The translations under genes and the position numbers were made by a program. From Shewanella gaetbuli (GTDB lineage Bacteria; Pseudomonadota; Gammaproteobacteria; Enterobacterales; Shewanellaceae), in NCBI RefSeq assembly GCF_023284065.1, contig NZ_JAKIKP010000005.1:213270-277269 (forward strand): a DNA stretch of 64,000 nt, in the 5' to 3' direction. Numbering within the stretch: the stretch's first letter is position 1; each line of letters begins with the position of its first letter. Shown piece after piece: positions 9,038 through 18,243 of this stretch. The notes beneath the pieces were generated by a model. It was not told the DNA's origin. It saw only the letters and a list, made by a program, of their open reading frames with translations, and ran no database searches.

Positions 9038-9532
9038 ATGAAAGCATCAAGTTCATTTAAAGCGGGTTTAGTGGCTCTGATTGCCAGCTCAGCGTTATTA
9101 GTTGGCCCACTTCATGCCGAAACAGCGTCATCTGAAACGGATAGCGGTGCCAAGGTTGAGAAACAGCATGAAGGTAAAAAACATCATCGAGGTCATAAAA
9201 AAAGTAGCATGCACAAAATGCTACGTAAACTTGACTTAAGCGATGCGCAAAAAGCGCAAGTGAAGACCATAGTTGAAAAATATAAGGCACAACGTCCTGA
9301 AAAACCTTCTAAGGAAGAGCGTACTGCTCATAAAGCTGAAATGGTTAGCTTATTAACGGCTGCCAGCTTTGATGAAGTAACAGCACAACAGATGATCAGC
9401 CAAAAGCAAGTTCGCGAAGCTGAAAAAATGCTGCAACATATGAAAATGCAGAATGAAATTTATCAGCTGTTAACTCCTGAGCAGCAAGCTAAATTTACAG
9501 AACGTTTAGAACAAGGCCGTACACGCCGTTAA
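9038..9532 (+). CDS. cpxP: CpxP/Spy-family periplasmic stress protein
   Basis: 164 aa from the ATG at 9038, chosen because ACGAGGA sits seven bases upstream and the protein then begins with a proper signal peptide (MKASSSFKAG to PLHAE). The mature protein is His/Lys-rich, then helical, with LDLSDAQKAQV and LLTPEQQAKF, the two LTxxQ-type motifs of the CpxP/Spy family. In enterobacteria CpxP dampens CpxA and helps clear misfolded proteins. The position next to a CpxR box and upstream of fieF agrees with cpxP rather than spy. A terminator follows. Confidence 0.85.
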   Translation: MKASSSFKAGLVALIASSALLVGPLHAETASSETDSGAKVEKQHEGKKHHRGHKKSSMHKMLRKLDLSDAQKAQVKTIVEKYKAQRPEKPSKEERTAHKAEMVSLLTAASFDEVTAQQMISQKQVREAEKMLQHMKMQNEIYQLLTPEQQAKFTERLEQGRTRR

Positions 9533-9578
9533 TTAGTTTTGTTGTTTGCTTCACCTTAAGTAAAACTCTCCCCCCAGA

Positions 9579-9622
9579 GCAACAGGCCGCTAAGTCTCCC
9601 CCTTAGCGGTTTGTTGCTTTTT
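9579..9622 (+). terminator. Terminator after cpxP
   Basis: A two-part stem (GCAACA with TGTTGC outside, CCGCTAAG with CTTAGCGG inside) is followed by TTTTT. It lies about 46 bases after the cpxP stop. Confidence 0.85.
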
Positions 9623-9736
9623 GTCACACTTCTTCATCTAATAGAGCATTGAAATGTAAACATGGTCGAAGCATTTAGGCTTTTATTGCTATGATTCATA
9701 TTCGCATCTGTAGCAATAAAACTGAGCAATTAGGCA

Positions 9737-10606
9737 ATGAGCACAAACGATAATTATGATTTTTGGGTAAAATTAGCCAGTAGAGCGTCTGTGGTAACAG
9801 CATTATGCTTAATTGTGATTAAGCTGATAGCGTGGATGTATTCAGGCTCTGCAAGTATGCTAGCGTCTTTAACCGACTCTTTTGCTGATGCACTGGCGTC
9901 AATCGTTAATTTTATCGCTATTCGCTATGCTATTGTTCCAGCAGATAAAGACCATCGTTATGGCCATGGTAAGGCAGAGCCTTTAGCCGCACTTGCTCAA
10001 TCTGGGTTTATTTTAGGTTCTGCCTGTTTATTGTTGTTTTATGGAGCTGAAAAGCTATTTAATCCAACTCCGGTAACCAATGCCTCACTGGGTGTAGTGG
10101 TATCGATTATTGCGATTGTGATGACCCTAGCTTTATTAATGCTACAGAAAAAAGCATTGGCAAAAACCAACAGTACAGTGGTTGAGGCAGATTCACTGCA
10201 TTATAAGTCTGATTTATTTTTAAACTCGGCGGTATTATTGGCGCTGGTTTTAGCCAGTTATGGCTGGTGGTGGGCTGATGGCTTATTTGCTGTTTTAATT
10301 GCACTTTATATTGGTCGAGAGGCTTTTGATTTAGGCTATCGCTCGGTACAAAGTTTATTAGACCGCGAGCTTGACCAGCCAACTCGTGAAAAAATTAAAG
10401 CTATTGCATTAGCCGATGAGCATGTGAAAGGTATTCATGATTTACGGACTCGGCAGTCTGGTAAAACAACTTTTATTCAAATGCATATTGAATTAGATGG
10501 TCAGCAACCGTTATTCGATGCCCATAAAATTACGGATAACACTGAGCGGCGTATTAGGCAGTCATTTGAAGATGCCGAAGTGATTATTCATCAAGATCCT
10601 ATTTAA
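9737..10606 (+). CDS. fieF: Cation-efflux pump FieF (CDF family)
   Basis: 289 aa, close to the usual 300. It is an inner-membrane proton/divalent-cation antiporter (Fe2+, Zn2+, Cd2+). The transport site is complete: Asp47 and Asp51 (LTDSFAD) on helix 2, and His155 and Asp159 (HYKSD) on helix 5. The HRYGHGKAEPLAAL loop and a C-terminal cytoplasmic dimerisation domain with metal-binding His residues (GIHDLRTRQSG, MHIELDG) are present. It follows cpxP on the same strand, as in Escherichia coli, but has its own upstream gap after a terminator. Confidence 0.95.
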   Translation: MSTNDNYDFWVKLASRASVVTALCLIVIKLIAWMYSGSASMLASLTDSFADALASIVNFIAIRYAIVPADKDHRYGHGKAEPLAALAQSGFILGSACLLLFYGAEKLFNPTPVTNASLGVVVSIIAIVMTLALLMLQKKALAKTNSTVVEADSLHYKSDLFLNSAVLLALVLASYGWWWADGLFAVLIALYIGREAFDLGYRSVQSLLDRELDQPTREKIKAIALADEHVKGIHDLRTRQSGKTTFIQMHIELDGQQPLFDAHKITDNTERRIRQSFEDAEVIIHQDPI

Positions 10607-10685
10607 CCTAAATTCGGGCTATTTAACCTGTGCCCAATAATGAGTAATGCATTGGCACATTTGTTTAACGCTCACTTATTTAAAG

Positions 10686-12098
10686 CTACTCCATTGATAG
10701 CTCTTTTAATTTGCGGGTAAGGGTATTTCTCCCCCAGCCTAGGCGTTTGGCCGCTTCTTGTTTATGGCCTTGAGTGTGCTTTAAGGCAGTTTCAAGCAAA
10801 ATACGCTCAAAAGCTGGCTGCACTTCTGTGAGTAAATCATTTTCCCCAGCGCTGAGTTTTTCGTCAATCCAGCTCGTTAATGCAGATTGCCAGTCACCAT
10901 GGGCAATATTGGATTGGCTGGCAGCAACAGGATCTTTTAATAATTCTGGCGGTAAATCTTGCGGTAAAATTTCTTGCCCTGAAGCCATAACCGTTAGCCA
11001 ACGACAGGTATTTTCCAGTTGCCTAACATTACCTGGCCAAGGGAGCTGAGATAATTTTGTGGCGGTTTCTTTCGTTAATACTTTGGGTTCTACACCAATT
11101 TCTTTTGCTGCAGACGTTAAAAAGTGGGTCGCCAGTTGCGGAATATCTTCACGGCGTTGTGATAATGGCGGCAGATGAACCCGAATGACGTTAAGACGGT
11201 GGAATAAATCTTCACGAAAGTCACCTTTTTGAACTAACAGTTCCAAGTTTTGATGGGTTGCGGCAATTATCCGCACATCCACTTGCACCGCTTGATGGCC
11301 TCCGACTCGATAAAACTGACCATCTGAAAGCACCCGCAATAACCGGGTTTGAACGTCCAATGGCATATCGCCAATTTCATCTAAAAATAGAGTTCCACCA
11401 TTGGCTTGTTCAAATCGACCTTGGCGAACATTGGCTGCGCCGGTAAAAGCGCCTTTTTCATGGCCAAATAGTTCTGACTCGATTAAGTCTTTTGGAATTG
11501 CAGCCATGTTGAGTGCAATGAAAGGGTTGTCTTTTCGCGGACTATGTTTGTGTAATGCTCCTGCTACTAGCTCTTTACCTGTACCTGATTGACCATTGAT
11601 TAATACACTAATTGACGAGCGTGATAATCGGCCTATAGCTCGGAAAACCTCTTGCATTGAAGGTGCTTCACCAATAATTTCAGGGGTTTTTACTTCGGTT
11701 TCCGTTAATTGGATTGGCACTTGTTCAGTGGCATGAGTGAGCGCGCGTTCAACTAAAGCAATCGCTTCGTCGATATCAAACGGCTTTGGTAAATACTCGA
11801 ACGCTCCCGCCTGATAGGCACTTACTGCACTGTCTAAATCAGAGTGTGCGGTCATAATAATGACCGGAATATGGGGGTAATGCAGTTGGAGTCTGTCGAG
11901 TAGGGTTAATCCATCTGTGCCCGGCATTCTAATATCTGACACAATGACTTGAGGTTGTGAAAGTTCTAAAGCCTGCCAAAGCGACTCGGCTGCTGCAAAG
12001 CTTGCACAGGTGAGCTTTGCACCTGATAGCGCTTTCTCTAGCACCCAACGAATTGAGCTGTCGTCATCCAGTATCCATACTTGTTCGCTTACTGTCAT
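10686..12098 (-). CDS. ntrC: Nitrogen regulator NtrC (sigma-54 activator)
   Basis: 470 aa, full length. The receiver domain has DDD at 11-13 and phospho-acceptor Asp55 (VSDIRMPG). The central AAA+ domain has Walker A GQSGTGKE, the sigma-54 contact loop GAFTGA, Walker B GTLFLDEIGDM and the R-finger region. The C-terminal Fis-type helix-turn-helix is HKQEAAKRLGWGRNTLTRKL. It activates glnA and other nitrogen genes when glutamine is low; matching sites are seen before glnA and ntrB in this window. A GAGGT site precedes the ATG. It lies 32 bases after ntrB. Confidence 0.97.
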   Translation of the reverse strand: MTVSEQVWILDDDSSIRWVLEKALSGAKLTCASFAAAESLWQALELSQPQVIVSDIRMPGTDGLTLLDRLQLHYPHIPVIIMTAHSDLDSAVSAYQAGAFEYLPKPFDIDEAIALVERALTHATEQVPIQLTETEVKTPEIIGEAPSMQEVFRAIGRLSRSSISVLINGQSGTGKELVAGALHKHSPRKDNPFIALNMAAIPKDLIESELFGHEKGAFTGAANVRQGRFEQANGGTLFLDEIGDMPLDVQTRLLRVLSDGQFYRVGGHQAVQVDVRIIAATHQNLELLVQKGDFREDLFHRLNVIRVHLPPLSQRREDIPQLATHFLTSAAKEIGVEPKVLTKETATKLSQLPWPGNVRQLENTCRWLTVMASGQEILPQDLPPELLKDPVAASQSNIAHGDWQSALTSWIDEKLSAGENDLLTEVQPAFERILLETALKHTQGHKQEAAKRLGWGRNTLTRKLKELSME

Positions 12099-12130
12099 CT
12101 TGCTACCTCATGCTGCCTGTAGGTCTATCA

Positions 12131-13168
12131 TTATTGTAATGGCAGAGTAATAATAAATTCGGTTTGACCGGGCGCAGACTTACAGTCAATACGCCCGCCA
12201 TGTAATCTTGCAATGTTATGAGCAATAGAAAGGCCTAGCCCAGATCCCTCTTCGCGGCCCGTTACCATTGGATAAAATAAAGTGTCTAATAGGTCTGCAG
12301 GAATACCCGGCCCGTTATCAATAATTGATAATGCCAACACGACTTTATAGCGTTGGGTTCCTATGGTGACTTGGTGTTGGGTTCGGGTTCGAATTAAAAT
12401 TTTTCCGCCAGATTTTTCCAATGCTTGAATGGCATTTTGAACAATATTTAACACTGCCTGCTGTAGTTGATCAGCATCCATTAAAATGTCGGGTATAGAT
12501 GGGTCGTAGTCGCGGGTTAAATGGATGTTTTCGGGTAAAGCCATTTCCACTAACTTCAACACTTTTTGTACCACTTGATGGATATTATGTTCCGTATGCT
12601 GTGTCGGCCGTTGAGGGCCTAGCAACCGGTCAACTAAGCTTCTTAATCTATCTGCTTGTTCAATAATTAAATGGGTGAACTCTTTTAATTCAGCAGATTC
12701 AAGCTCTCGAGATAGCAGCTGTGCTGCTCCTCTAAGGCCGCCCAGCGGGTTTTTAATTTCGTGTGCTAAATTTCGTACCAGAAATTGTGCCGCTTCCTGT
12801 TGAGCATCCATGTTCAATTGCTGGTGAATTCTACGTTGCTGGTCAACTTGTCTAAGCTCGAGAATACTCAAGTTTTGTTGGTCTTCAATCGGAATAAGGG
12901 TTAAATCAACTGTGTGGTGCTGACCATCTAATGTTATCAGCGGGGCGGTATTCACTGTGATCCCTTGATTGGATGCAACTGCATCACGGAGGATATGCTC
13001 TTCTACTCCAAGTTGTTGATATAAATCGGTTAAGCGTAGTTCTAGCAATTTGTGGTTGGCAACGGCTAATAGTTGTTCTGCCGCTGCGTTGGCAAAGCAA
13101 GGCTTAAGGTTAGCGTCAATTACTAACACGGCCGTGACTAAATTATTAAGTAATTTTGTGGTGTCCAT
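12131..13168 (-). CDS. ntrB: Nitrogen sensor histidine kinase NtrB
   Basis: 345 aa from the ATG at 13168. This start has AGGATGG just upstream and leaves the NtrC site at 13203-13219 outside the gene; a GTG at 13210 would put that operator inside the coding region. A PAS domain (about 5-115) is followed by HisKA (NLAHEIKNPLGGLRGAAQLL), where the H is the phospho-acceptor, then by a HATPase domain (NIVQNAIQAL, DNGPGIP, GSGLGLSIAHN). It is a cytoplasmic kinase/phosphatase of NtrC, controlled by the PII protein. It is transcribed with ntrC. Confidence 0.96.
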   Translation of the reverse strand: MDTTKLLNNLVTAVLVIDANLKPCFANAAAEQLLAVANHKLLELRLTDLYQQLGVEEHILRDAVASNQGITVNTAPLITLDGQHHTVDLTLIPIEDQQNLSILELRQVDQQRRIHQQLNMDAQQEAAQFLVRNLAHEIKNPLGGLRGAAQLLSRELESAELKEFTHLIIEQADRLRSLVDRLLGPQRPTQHTEHNIHQVVQKVLKLVEMALPENIHLTRDYDPSIPDILMDADQLQQAVLNIVQNAIQALEKSGGKILIRTRTQHQVTIGTQRYKVVLALSIIDNGPGIPADLLDTLFYPMVTGREEGSGLGLSIAHNIARLHGGRIDCKSAPGQTEFIITLPLQ

Positions 13169-13202
13169 TTGCCATCCTGAATGAGGGGTTGCACCACTAT
13201 GC

Positions 13203-13219
13203 TGCACCACTTTAGTGCA
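13203..13219. promoter_or_regulatory. NtrC-binding site upstream of ntrB
   Basis: TGCACCACTTTAGTGCA matches the 17-bp NtrC dyad (TGCACYA-N3-TRGTGCA) with one weak position. It lies 35 bases before the ntrB ATG, in the place where NtrC autorepresses its own operon in enterobacteria. A second half-site TGCACCA is 11 bases to the left (13190-13196), giving two direct copies of TGCACCAC. Confidence 0.75.
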
Positions 13220-13304
13220 ACAGGCAACCCGTATTCATCAAGCAAGTAAAATCTATTGTCAGAAACTAAAATTTTATAACCATATGTAAATAATAGGCTT
13301 TATT

Positions 13305-13835
13305 TTAATTTCCTCGAGGCGTTGGCCTCAAAATTACTGTTGCTTGATGAAGAAATATCTTTCTAGGAGGAGTTAATGCAAGGACTTTGCCGTTTTGATC
13401 CAAAGCCTTCACCACAATGGTGTGTTCACCGCGATTAATGCCTGAAAGTTTGAAGAGGGTAGATGTTTGTGGCTGAGCTTTTATTTCTCCGTCAACAAAT
13501 AAAGCTAACAATACTCCCTTGGGTAACCTAGGAGCTACACCAACGGTGACATCTATTTTCCCTTCGTTACTACGAATGGTTTCTTCATGAATAGGTGAAA
13601 CGATGGTTAATTCTAGCGTAGGTTGCTCTTTAGGCTTTTCTTGGGCGGGAGAATTGCGTTTAAGGGTATTTAATTCAGCAGTATTTTGTGTATTTTGGTT
13701 AATTTCAACTAACTCAGCATTTTCTTTGGGCTCGTCGGTGTAATGAACCTTTCCATTTTCATCTACCCAACGGTAAACCGCAGCATTACTGGCGATACTA
13801 ATACAAAGTAGGCTGAATAATAAAAAGAGTCTCAT
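13305..13835 (-). CDS. DUF4124 domain periplasmic protein
   Basis: 176 aa with a signal peptide (to SNAAVYR). The N-terminal DUF4124 motif VYRWVDENGKVHYTDEP is clear. A Gln/Glu/Pro-rich linker follows, then a beta-rich C-terminal half (GIDVTVG-like IDVTVGVAPRLPKGVLLALFVDG, GEHTIVVKALD) resembling an Ig-like fold. Its function is unknown. Genes of this kind often sit between glnA and ntrB in Alteromonadales. AAAGGA before the ATG supports the start. Confidence 0.85.
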   Translation of the reverse strand: MRLFLLFSLLCISIASNAAVYRWVDENGKVHYTDEPKENAELVEINQNTQNTAELNTLKRNSPAQEKPKEQPTLELTIVSPIHEETIRSNEGKIDVTVGVAPRLPKGVLLALFVDGEIKAQPQTSTLFKLSGINRGEHTIVVKALDQNGKVLALTPPRKIFLHQATVILRPTPRGN

Positions 13836-13980
13836 TTAGGTTCCTTTCCAACGGGTGATTACACTTATATTAGACTGTTTTTTAACAAAAAGAAGGCTAA
13901 TCTATCGAGTTATTATGATGACTAAGCTCAAGTTATTTATTTACAGGATATTTTTATAAGTTCTCAAAGCATAAAAATGG

Positions 13981-15105
13981 CTATCGGGTTAGAAATAGCC
14001 TTAACATAAGACAGACTAGCTCGGTTTGCGTTGAGGTCTGAGTTTTAGCAAGGCAAGACTTCAATTGTTGTCGAACAGTGGCAACATGACTTCCTCTAGT
14101 ATGTGCTATTTTATCAGGTTGCATACCTTGTGTGAGTAGTTCACATACTTGTGATTCAGCAGGCGTGAGACCAAAATGGCTTTGAATGATAGCGATATCT
14201 AATCTGAGCTTGGATGCTGAGGGCTTAAAGTTCATGATTACACTCGGGTGTTCAATTATCCCACAGCTGGTCATTTCTCTATAAAGCCATGGTTTAACTG
14301 TGATTTTATATAACTCAGAACCTATGTAGCTGTAAAATGGCGCCGATAAGGTTTGGTTATATTCTATTGAGTGTAAACATTCACTAATTCTAATACGTAA
14401 AGCATTTTTAAGACCTTGATTGGTCAATAATAATTTATTTTTTTTGATAGAAAGCTCTTTAGTATGAAAGATCAGTTGCTCAAAAAGGTCATTATGGAAA
14501 ATAACAGTATCTTTGCCTTTGCATATTAAAATCGGATGTTCTGAGGCATATAAAACAGACTCTAAGTTTAGAATTTGCTGCTGTTGTTTTTCAATAAGGT
14601 GCAATAACGAAATACTGTGTTGAATGTGCGGTAGTAGTGCATTGGCATGTTGGATTTCCTGATCATCATAACGCTCAAACTCTTTTGGCCTCATAATGCC
14701 TATCTGAGTGATTAAGTCACTATTTTTATCACATAACAGCGCACCAATTCCGAACCTAATTTGAGCGGGTTTGGCAAAGTCATGATAGATCTCTGAATGT
14801 GTAAACTGGTTTTCATCACAAATATAGTGGTTGGCATGAAAGTAGTTTAGACGGTTGTTAAATAACCCTTGGGTCCATAGGTCAACTTCAAAAAAATGTT
14901 GTTGATATCGCTCAAAATAATGAGAGTCAAAACCGATGTCATAAAATGAGTGTGGTTGGATATCTGCTTTGGTGCGGATAGCCATAAAACCGCAGGTAGA
15001 ATTTAAATCATGTTTGATGTGATTCAATACTTCTGGCCAACTTTGAGCGGTATTGACTGTGCTATATATTTTTTCAATAGCACCTTTATGGTTGCTAGGT
15101 TGCAC
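13981..15105 (-). CDS. LuxR-type transcriptional regulator
   Basis: 374 aa beginning with GTG, supported by AAAGGA eight bases upstream. The C-terminal 65 residues form a GerE/LuxR helix-turn-helix (LTPAESQVCELLTQGMQPDKIA, then SHVATVRQQLKSCL). The N-terminal 300 residues are an unassigned sensory part. The LQHSISLLHLIEKQQQQ-like helix in the middle resembles a PAS/GAF linker. It is divergent from the large lipoprotein gene at 15303 and is the natural candidate to control it. Tandem 13-bp repeats lie directly upstream (15116-15154). The ligand is unknown. Confidence 0.75.
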   Translation of the reverse strand: MQPSNHKGAIEKIYSTVNTAQSWPEVLNHIKHDLNSTCGFMAIRTKADIQPHSFYDIGFDSHYFERYQQHFFEVDLWTQGLFNNRLNYFHANHYICDENQFTHSEIYHDFAKPAQIRFGIGALLCDKNSDLITQIGIMRPKEFERYDDQEIQHANALLPHIQHSISLLHLIEKQQQQILNLESVLYASEHPILICKGKDTVIFHNDLFEQLIFHTKELSIKKNKLLLTNQGLKNALRIRISECLHSIEYNQTLSAPFYSYIGSELYKITVKPWLYREMTSCGIIEHPSVIMNFKPSASKLRLDIAIIQSHFGLTPAESQVCELLTQGMQPDKIAHTRGSHVATVRQQLKSCLAKTQTSTQTELVCLMLRLFLTR

Positions 15106-15115
15106 TGTTGAATCC

Positions 15116-15154
15116 TTTCTATATTACCTTTCTATATTACCTTCCTATAGTAAC
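15116..15154. repeat. Three tandem 13-bp repeats before the LuxR-type gene
   Basis: TTTCTATATTACC occurs twice exactly (15116-15128, 15129-15141) and once with three changes (15142-15154, TTCCTATAGTAAC). The array ends 10 bases before the GTG start of the regulator. It could be an operator array or simple slippage. Confidence 0.75.
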
Positions 15155-15302
15155 TTTAGTCTAAACCTCTATTTTGGCCATTTTTTATGCGTTTTATATC
15201 GTTAAATTGAGTCAGGCTATATACCATTTGGTAGATGATTTGGATGGCCATTTATCGTTAACTTTCTCAGGTAAAGTAATCGTCATTTTTAAGGAATAGA
15301 AA

Positions 15303-17702
15303 ATGGATAAAAAAATAATCACTTTGCTGGTGGCCAGTAGTTTCTTAACAGCATGTAATAGTTCAGATGATGACCCTGTAGTTGTTGAGCCTGAAAATCA
15401 AGCCCCAACAGTTGTTGTGGCTGAAACAAATACTATTGTTGAAAAAAATACGGCGACACTAGCGGTGAGTGCCAGTGACAGTGATGGCAGTATTGCCTCC
15501 TATTCATGGGAACAACTCAGTGGGCCGACATTAGCCATAAGCGGTGCAGATACCAATACGATTTCATTTGATGCGCCATCAGTTGCTGTCGATACCCCTA
15601 TCAGTTTCAAAGTAACCGTAGCTGATAATGATGGTGAGAAAGCCTCAATCAACATTGAGTCGACGATTGAGCGTATAGAGACTGATTATCTATTAGCAGG
15701 TCAAGTTGTCGGGGATATGTTTATGGGCAAGGAGTTGAAAGCGTCTGTAGCAACCGATACTGCGACAACGACCATTAATGAAGATGGCAGTTTTAGCCTT
15801 AATTTGCTTGTCGATGATGATATTCCTTCAACAAAGCTAGTCAAAATAGCGACTCAAGAAACCAGCGGAATTAACTTAACTCTATTGCTACCAGCATTAA
15901 GTGCATTAGGTGACACGACAGTCGCCCCAGCAAGGTCAGTCAAAGCAATTGGAATCAATAGCACTAGCACCAGTGTAAAACAATTAGCGGATTTGTTTGA
16001 TGCAGAGTCTTTATCTGTTTCGGCCGTTTCTACGGCGTTATATAGCTTAATTCTTGCGTCAAATGAAGGGGTAGAGCCCGACAATATGAATGAAATTGAA
16101 TTGATTGAAAGTCAACTCAATCCTCAAGATATCGTGCTCAGCGCCGCTGTGGTTAAAATATTGCTTGAAAGCGACAGCATAGCATTACCTGATGGTGTTG
16201 ATGATATTATTGATTTGATTTCTGATGACGAGGCGTTAGATAGCTTTGTTGCCACGGTAGCTGAAACTGACCCTGATCTGATAGAGAATGAAATGGATGC
16301 AGTTATCGCGGATCCTAATTTAACTCCACCGGTTGATAGCAGCTCAATCGCTGAAGTGTATTATCAAACGGAACCTGTTGCGCCGACATTTTTAGCTCGT
16401 TCAGGCAGTCGTTATCAATTTGATGCGGATGGAACTGGAAAACTTGCAGATTCCTATGGTGTAAGCGAATTTGATTGGGAGATCATTGAGGGTGATATTC
16501 AGATTTTATATACCAATACAGTTAACTCATTATCTTATGTTTCGCCAGGTAGTATAGATGTGCTATCTCAAGAGGATATTGATAGATTATATGCGGCTGA
16601 ATATTATCAAGTTGAAGTGATAGTGAGTAAAGTTAGTCAAAATTTAACACGCTTAACGACGGGCTCAGCATTAGATAGTTATTTTGTTGATACCGTCACT
16701 CGTTATGAAGTGACACCTATTATGCTAGAGTCTGGCACAATTACAGCCATGTGGGAGTCTGAAGGTGAAGCGGACTATCTTATGCGTAAGTCTACCAGTG
16801 AAGAGGCTCAATTTAAGTCGGCTGAACTTTCAGGGATGTTAGCATTAGGTGTATATAACGCTGAGTCTAGACACAATGTCTTGTTTGAACGCTTAGATTT
16901 TGAGACCGATGGGACTGGGGTCAGTGTTGATAATCAACTGAGTTATACATGGAGTGTCACTGATGGGGTGTTGTCTTTGACGTTTGAAGATTTTACCCAA
17001 ACTTTTACTATTATTGATGTAGTGGGTGAGGATTACTCGACTTATTCAGAAGTGAAAAATAATGCAGGTGAATTAATTGCGGTCACATTTGGTGTCGCCA
17101 CTTTCATTGCTGAAGATGTGTCATTTGATGAAACCAACAGTATCACAGGGGCTGATCGCTATTGGCAAACAACGGTTAATCAGTGGACGGCTGACTCATG
17201 GGATGAGGAACGCTTAAGATATTGTTCAGGAGAGTCTAATGGTTCCTCTTGCGAAAATGGCAGTGTTTTCTTTGGTTTTCAAACATTAAGTGATAATACC
17301 GGCACCCGTTACAATTATGCTGAGGGGATGCCGCCTTCATTAATCAATTATTCTGGGAACCCTTTAAATTGGTCAATTACATCTAATAATCGAGTCATTA
17401 AGTTTGACCATGTTAATTCATGTTTCGATGCCGAAGCCGTTTGTCGTTATCGAGAGTGGTACTTGCTCAAGGTTGAAGACGGCATTCTTGGCAAACGTTA
17501 CTATGTTCAAGAAGTCGATTACAAGCGAAATGATTCTCAAAGTGAATGGTATAGCTTTATTGATTTTCGGTTTAACCAGTATGAGTTAATTGATTTAGAC
17601 TACTTTAATCAATCTACGTCAGAAGTGCAGGCAACAGAGTTACAACGAGTAATTAATAATTTTGGTTATACTCACTTGGGATTTAATGCTCTTTTTCAGT
17701 AG
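15303..17702 (+). CDS. Large surface lipoprotein with PKD-like domain
   Basis: 799 aa. The signal peptide ends in the lipobox FLTAC (Cys18), followed by an acidic linker (SSDDDPVVVEPE) that suits export to the outer membrane. Residues of about 30-120 form a PKD/REJ-like domain (VSASDSDGSIASYSWEQLSGP, VTVADNDGEKA). The rest is not recognised: it is acidic, beta-rich, with four Cys near the C-terminus (RYCSGES, SSCENG, NSCFDA, AVCRYRE) that may form disulfides. AAGGAAT precedes the ATG. It is divergent from the LuxR-type gene. A role in adhesion or glycan binding is possible but not shown. Confidence 0.8.
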   Translation: MDKKIITLLVASSFLTACNSSDDDPVVVEPENQAPTVVVAETNTIVEKNTATLAVSASDSDGSIASYSWEQLSGPTLAISGADTNTISFDAPSVAVDTPISFKVTVADNDGEKASINIESTIERIETDYLLAGQVVGDMFMGKELKASVATDTATTTINEDGSFSLNLLVDDDIPSTKLVKIATQETSGINLTLLLPALSALGDTTVAPARSVKAIGINSTSTSVKQLADLFDAESLSVSAVSTALYSLILASNEGVEPDNMNEIELIESQLNPQDIVLSAAVVKILLESDSIALPDGVDDIIDLISDDEALDSFVATVAETDPDLIENEMDAVIADPNLTPPVDSSSIAEVYYQTEPVAPTFLARSGSRYQFDADGTGKLADSYGVSEFDWEIIEGDIQILYTNTVNSLSYVSPGSIDVLSQEDIDRLYAAEYYQVEVIVSKVSQNLTRLTTGSALDSYFVDTVTRYEVTPIMLESGTITAMWESEGEADYLMRKSTSEEAQFKSAELSGMLALGVYNAESRHNVLFERLDFETDGTGVSVDNQLSYTWSVTDGVLSLTFEDFTQTFTIIDVVGEDYSTYSEVKNNAGELIAVTFGVATFIAEDVSFDETNSITGADRYWQTTVNQWTADSWDEERLRYCSGESNGSSCENGSVFFGFQTLSDNTGTRYNYAEGMPPSLINYSGNPLNWSITSNNRVIKFDHVNSCFDAEAVCRYREWYLLKVEDGILGKRYYVQEVDYKRNDSQSEWYSFIDFRFNQYELIDLDYFNQSTSEVQATELQRVINNFGYTHLGFNALFQ

Positions 17703-17716
17703 CTTATAAATAGAAT

Positions 17717-17748
17717 AAAAAAACCAGTTGCCCAGCAGCTGGTTTTTT
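17717..17748. terminator. Bidirectional terminator between the lipoprotein gene and ppnP
   Basis: A stem of ten pairs (AAACCAGTTG with CAGCTGGTTT, one G-U) is flanked by A-run and T-run, so it can stop transcription from both convergent genes. Confidence 0.85.
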
Positions 17749-17762
17749 ATGTTTGACGTTAA

Positions 17763-18074
17763 TTAATAATAGCTACAACAGTATTCTGAAATAACCGAAT
17801 TACGAATACTAAAACTAACGTTTGCAGCTAGCTCGAATTGATTGCCTGCCGCTACGGTTATCCACTCTGTTGCATCTGGTAATAACACCTCAAACTCACC
17901 TGAAGTGATTTGCATAATCTCGTTTTCAGTGGTGCCAAAAGTGTATTCTCCCGGTAATACCACACCCAGTGTTTTGCGAGTGTTGTCTGCAAAAGTGATG
18001 GTACGACTAATAACTTTGCCGTCATAGTAGACATTGGCTTTAAGGTTTACGTTAACTTGATTGATGGTATCCAT
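17763..18074 (-). CDS. ppnP: Pyrimidine/purine nucleoside phosphorylase PpnP
   Basis: 103 aa single-domain cupin of the YaiE/DUF1255 family, about 10 residues longer than E. coli PpnP at the N-terminus. It splits nucleosides with phosphate into base and ribose-1-phosphate. Family motifs: [39 protein letters not shown] and AAGNQFEL. It is a stand-alone gene between two terminators. Confidence 0.93.
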   Translation of the reverse strand: MDTINQVNVNLKANVYYDGKVISRTITFADNTRKTLGVVLPGEYTFGTTENEIMQITSGEFEVLLPDATEWITVAAGNQFELAANVSFSIRNSVISEYCCSYY

Positions 18075-18188
18075 TAGAGATCTCTTAAAAATATTGATGA
18101 AGTGAATTTATAGTTATTTTTTATAAATATCTATTCATTTTTAAGTGTTGGTCATGAATCTTTTTTATGAGAAGAATAAACGGCCACA

Positions 18189-18214
18189 AAAAAGCCCAGA
18201 TTAACTGGGCTTTT
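18189..18214. terminator. Terminator after typA
   Basis: AAAGCCCAG and CTGGGCTTT form a nine-pair stem with a five-base loop, flanked by A and T runs. It lies just past the typA stop on its strand and before ppnP. Confidence 0.88.
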
Positions 18215-18243
18215 ATTGGTTACTGATATTCGCTACTTACTGA

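Noticed and set aside
13169..13210. GTG start for ntrB at 13210
   Set aside because: It would put the NtrC dyad partly inside the gene and lacks a ribosome site; the ATG at 13168 has AGGATGG.
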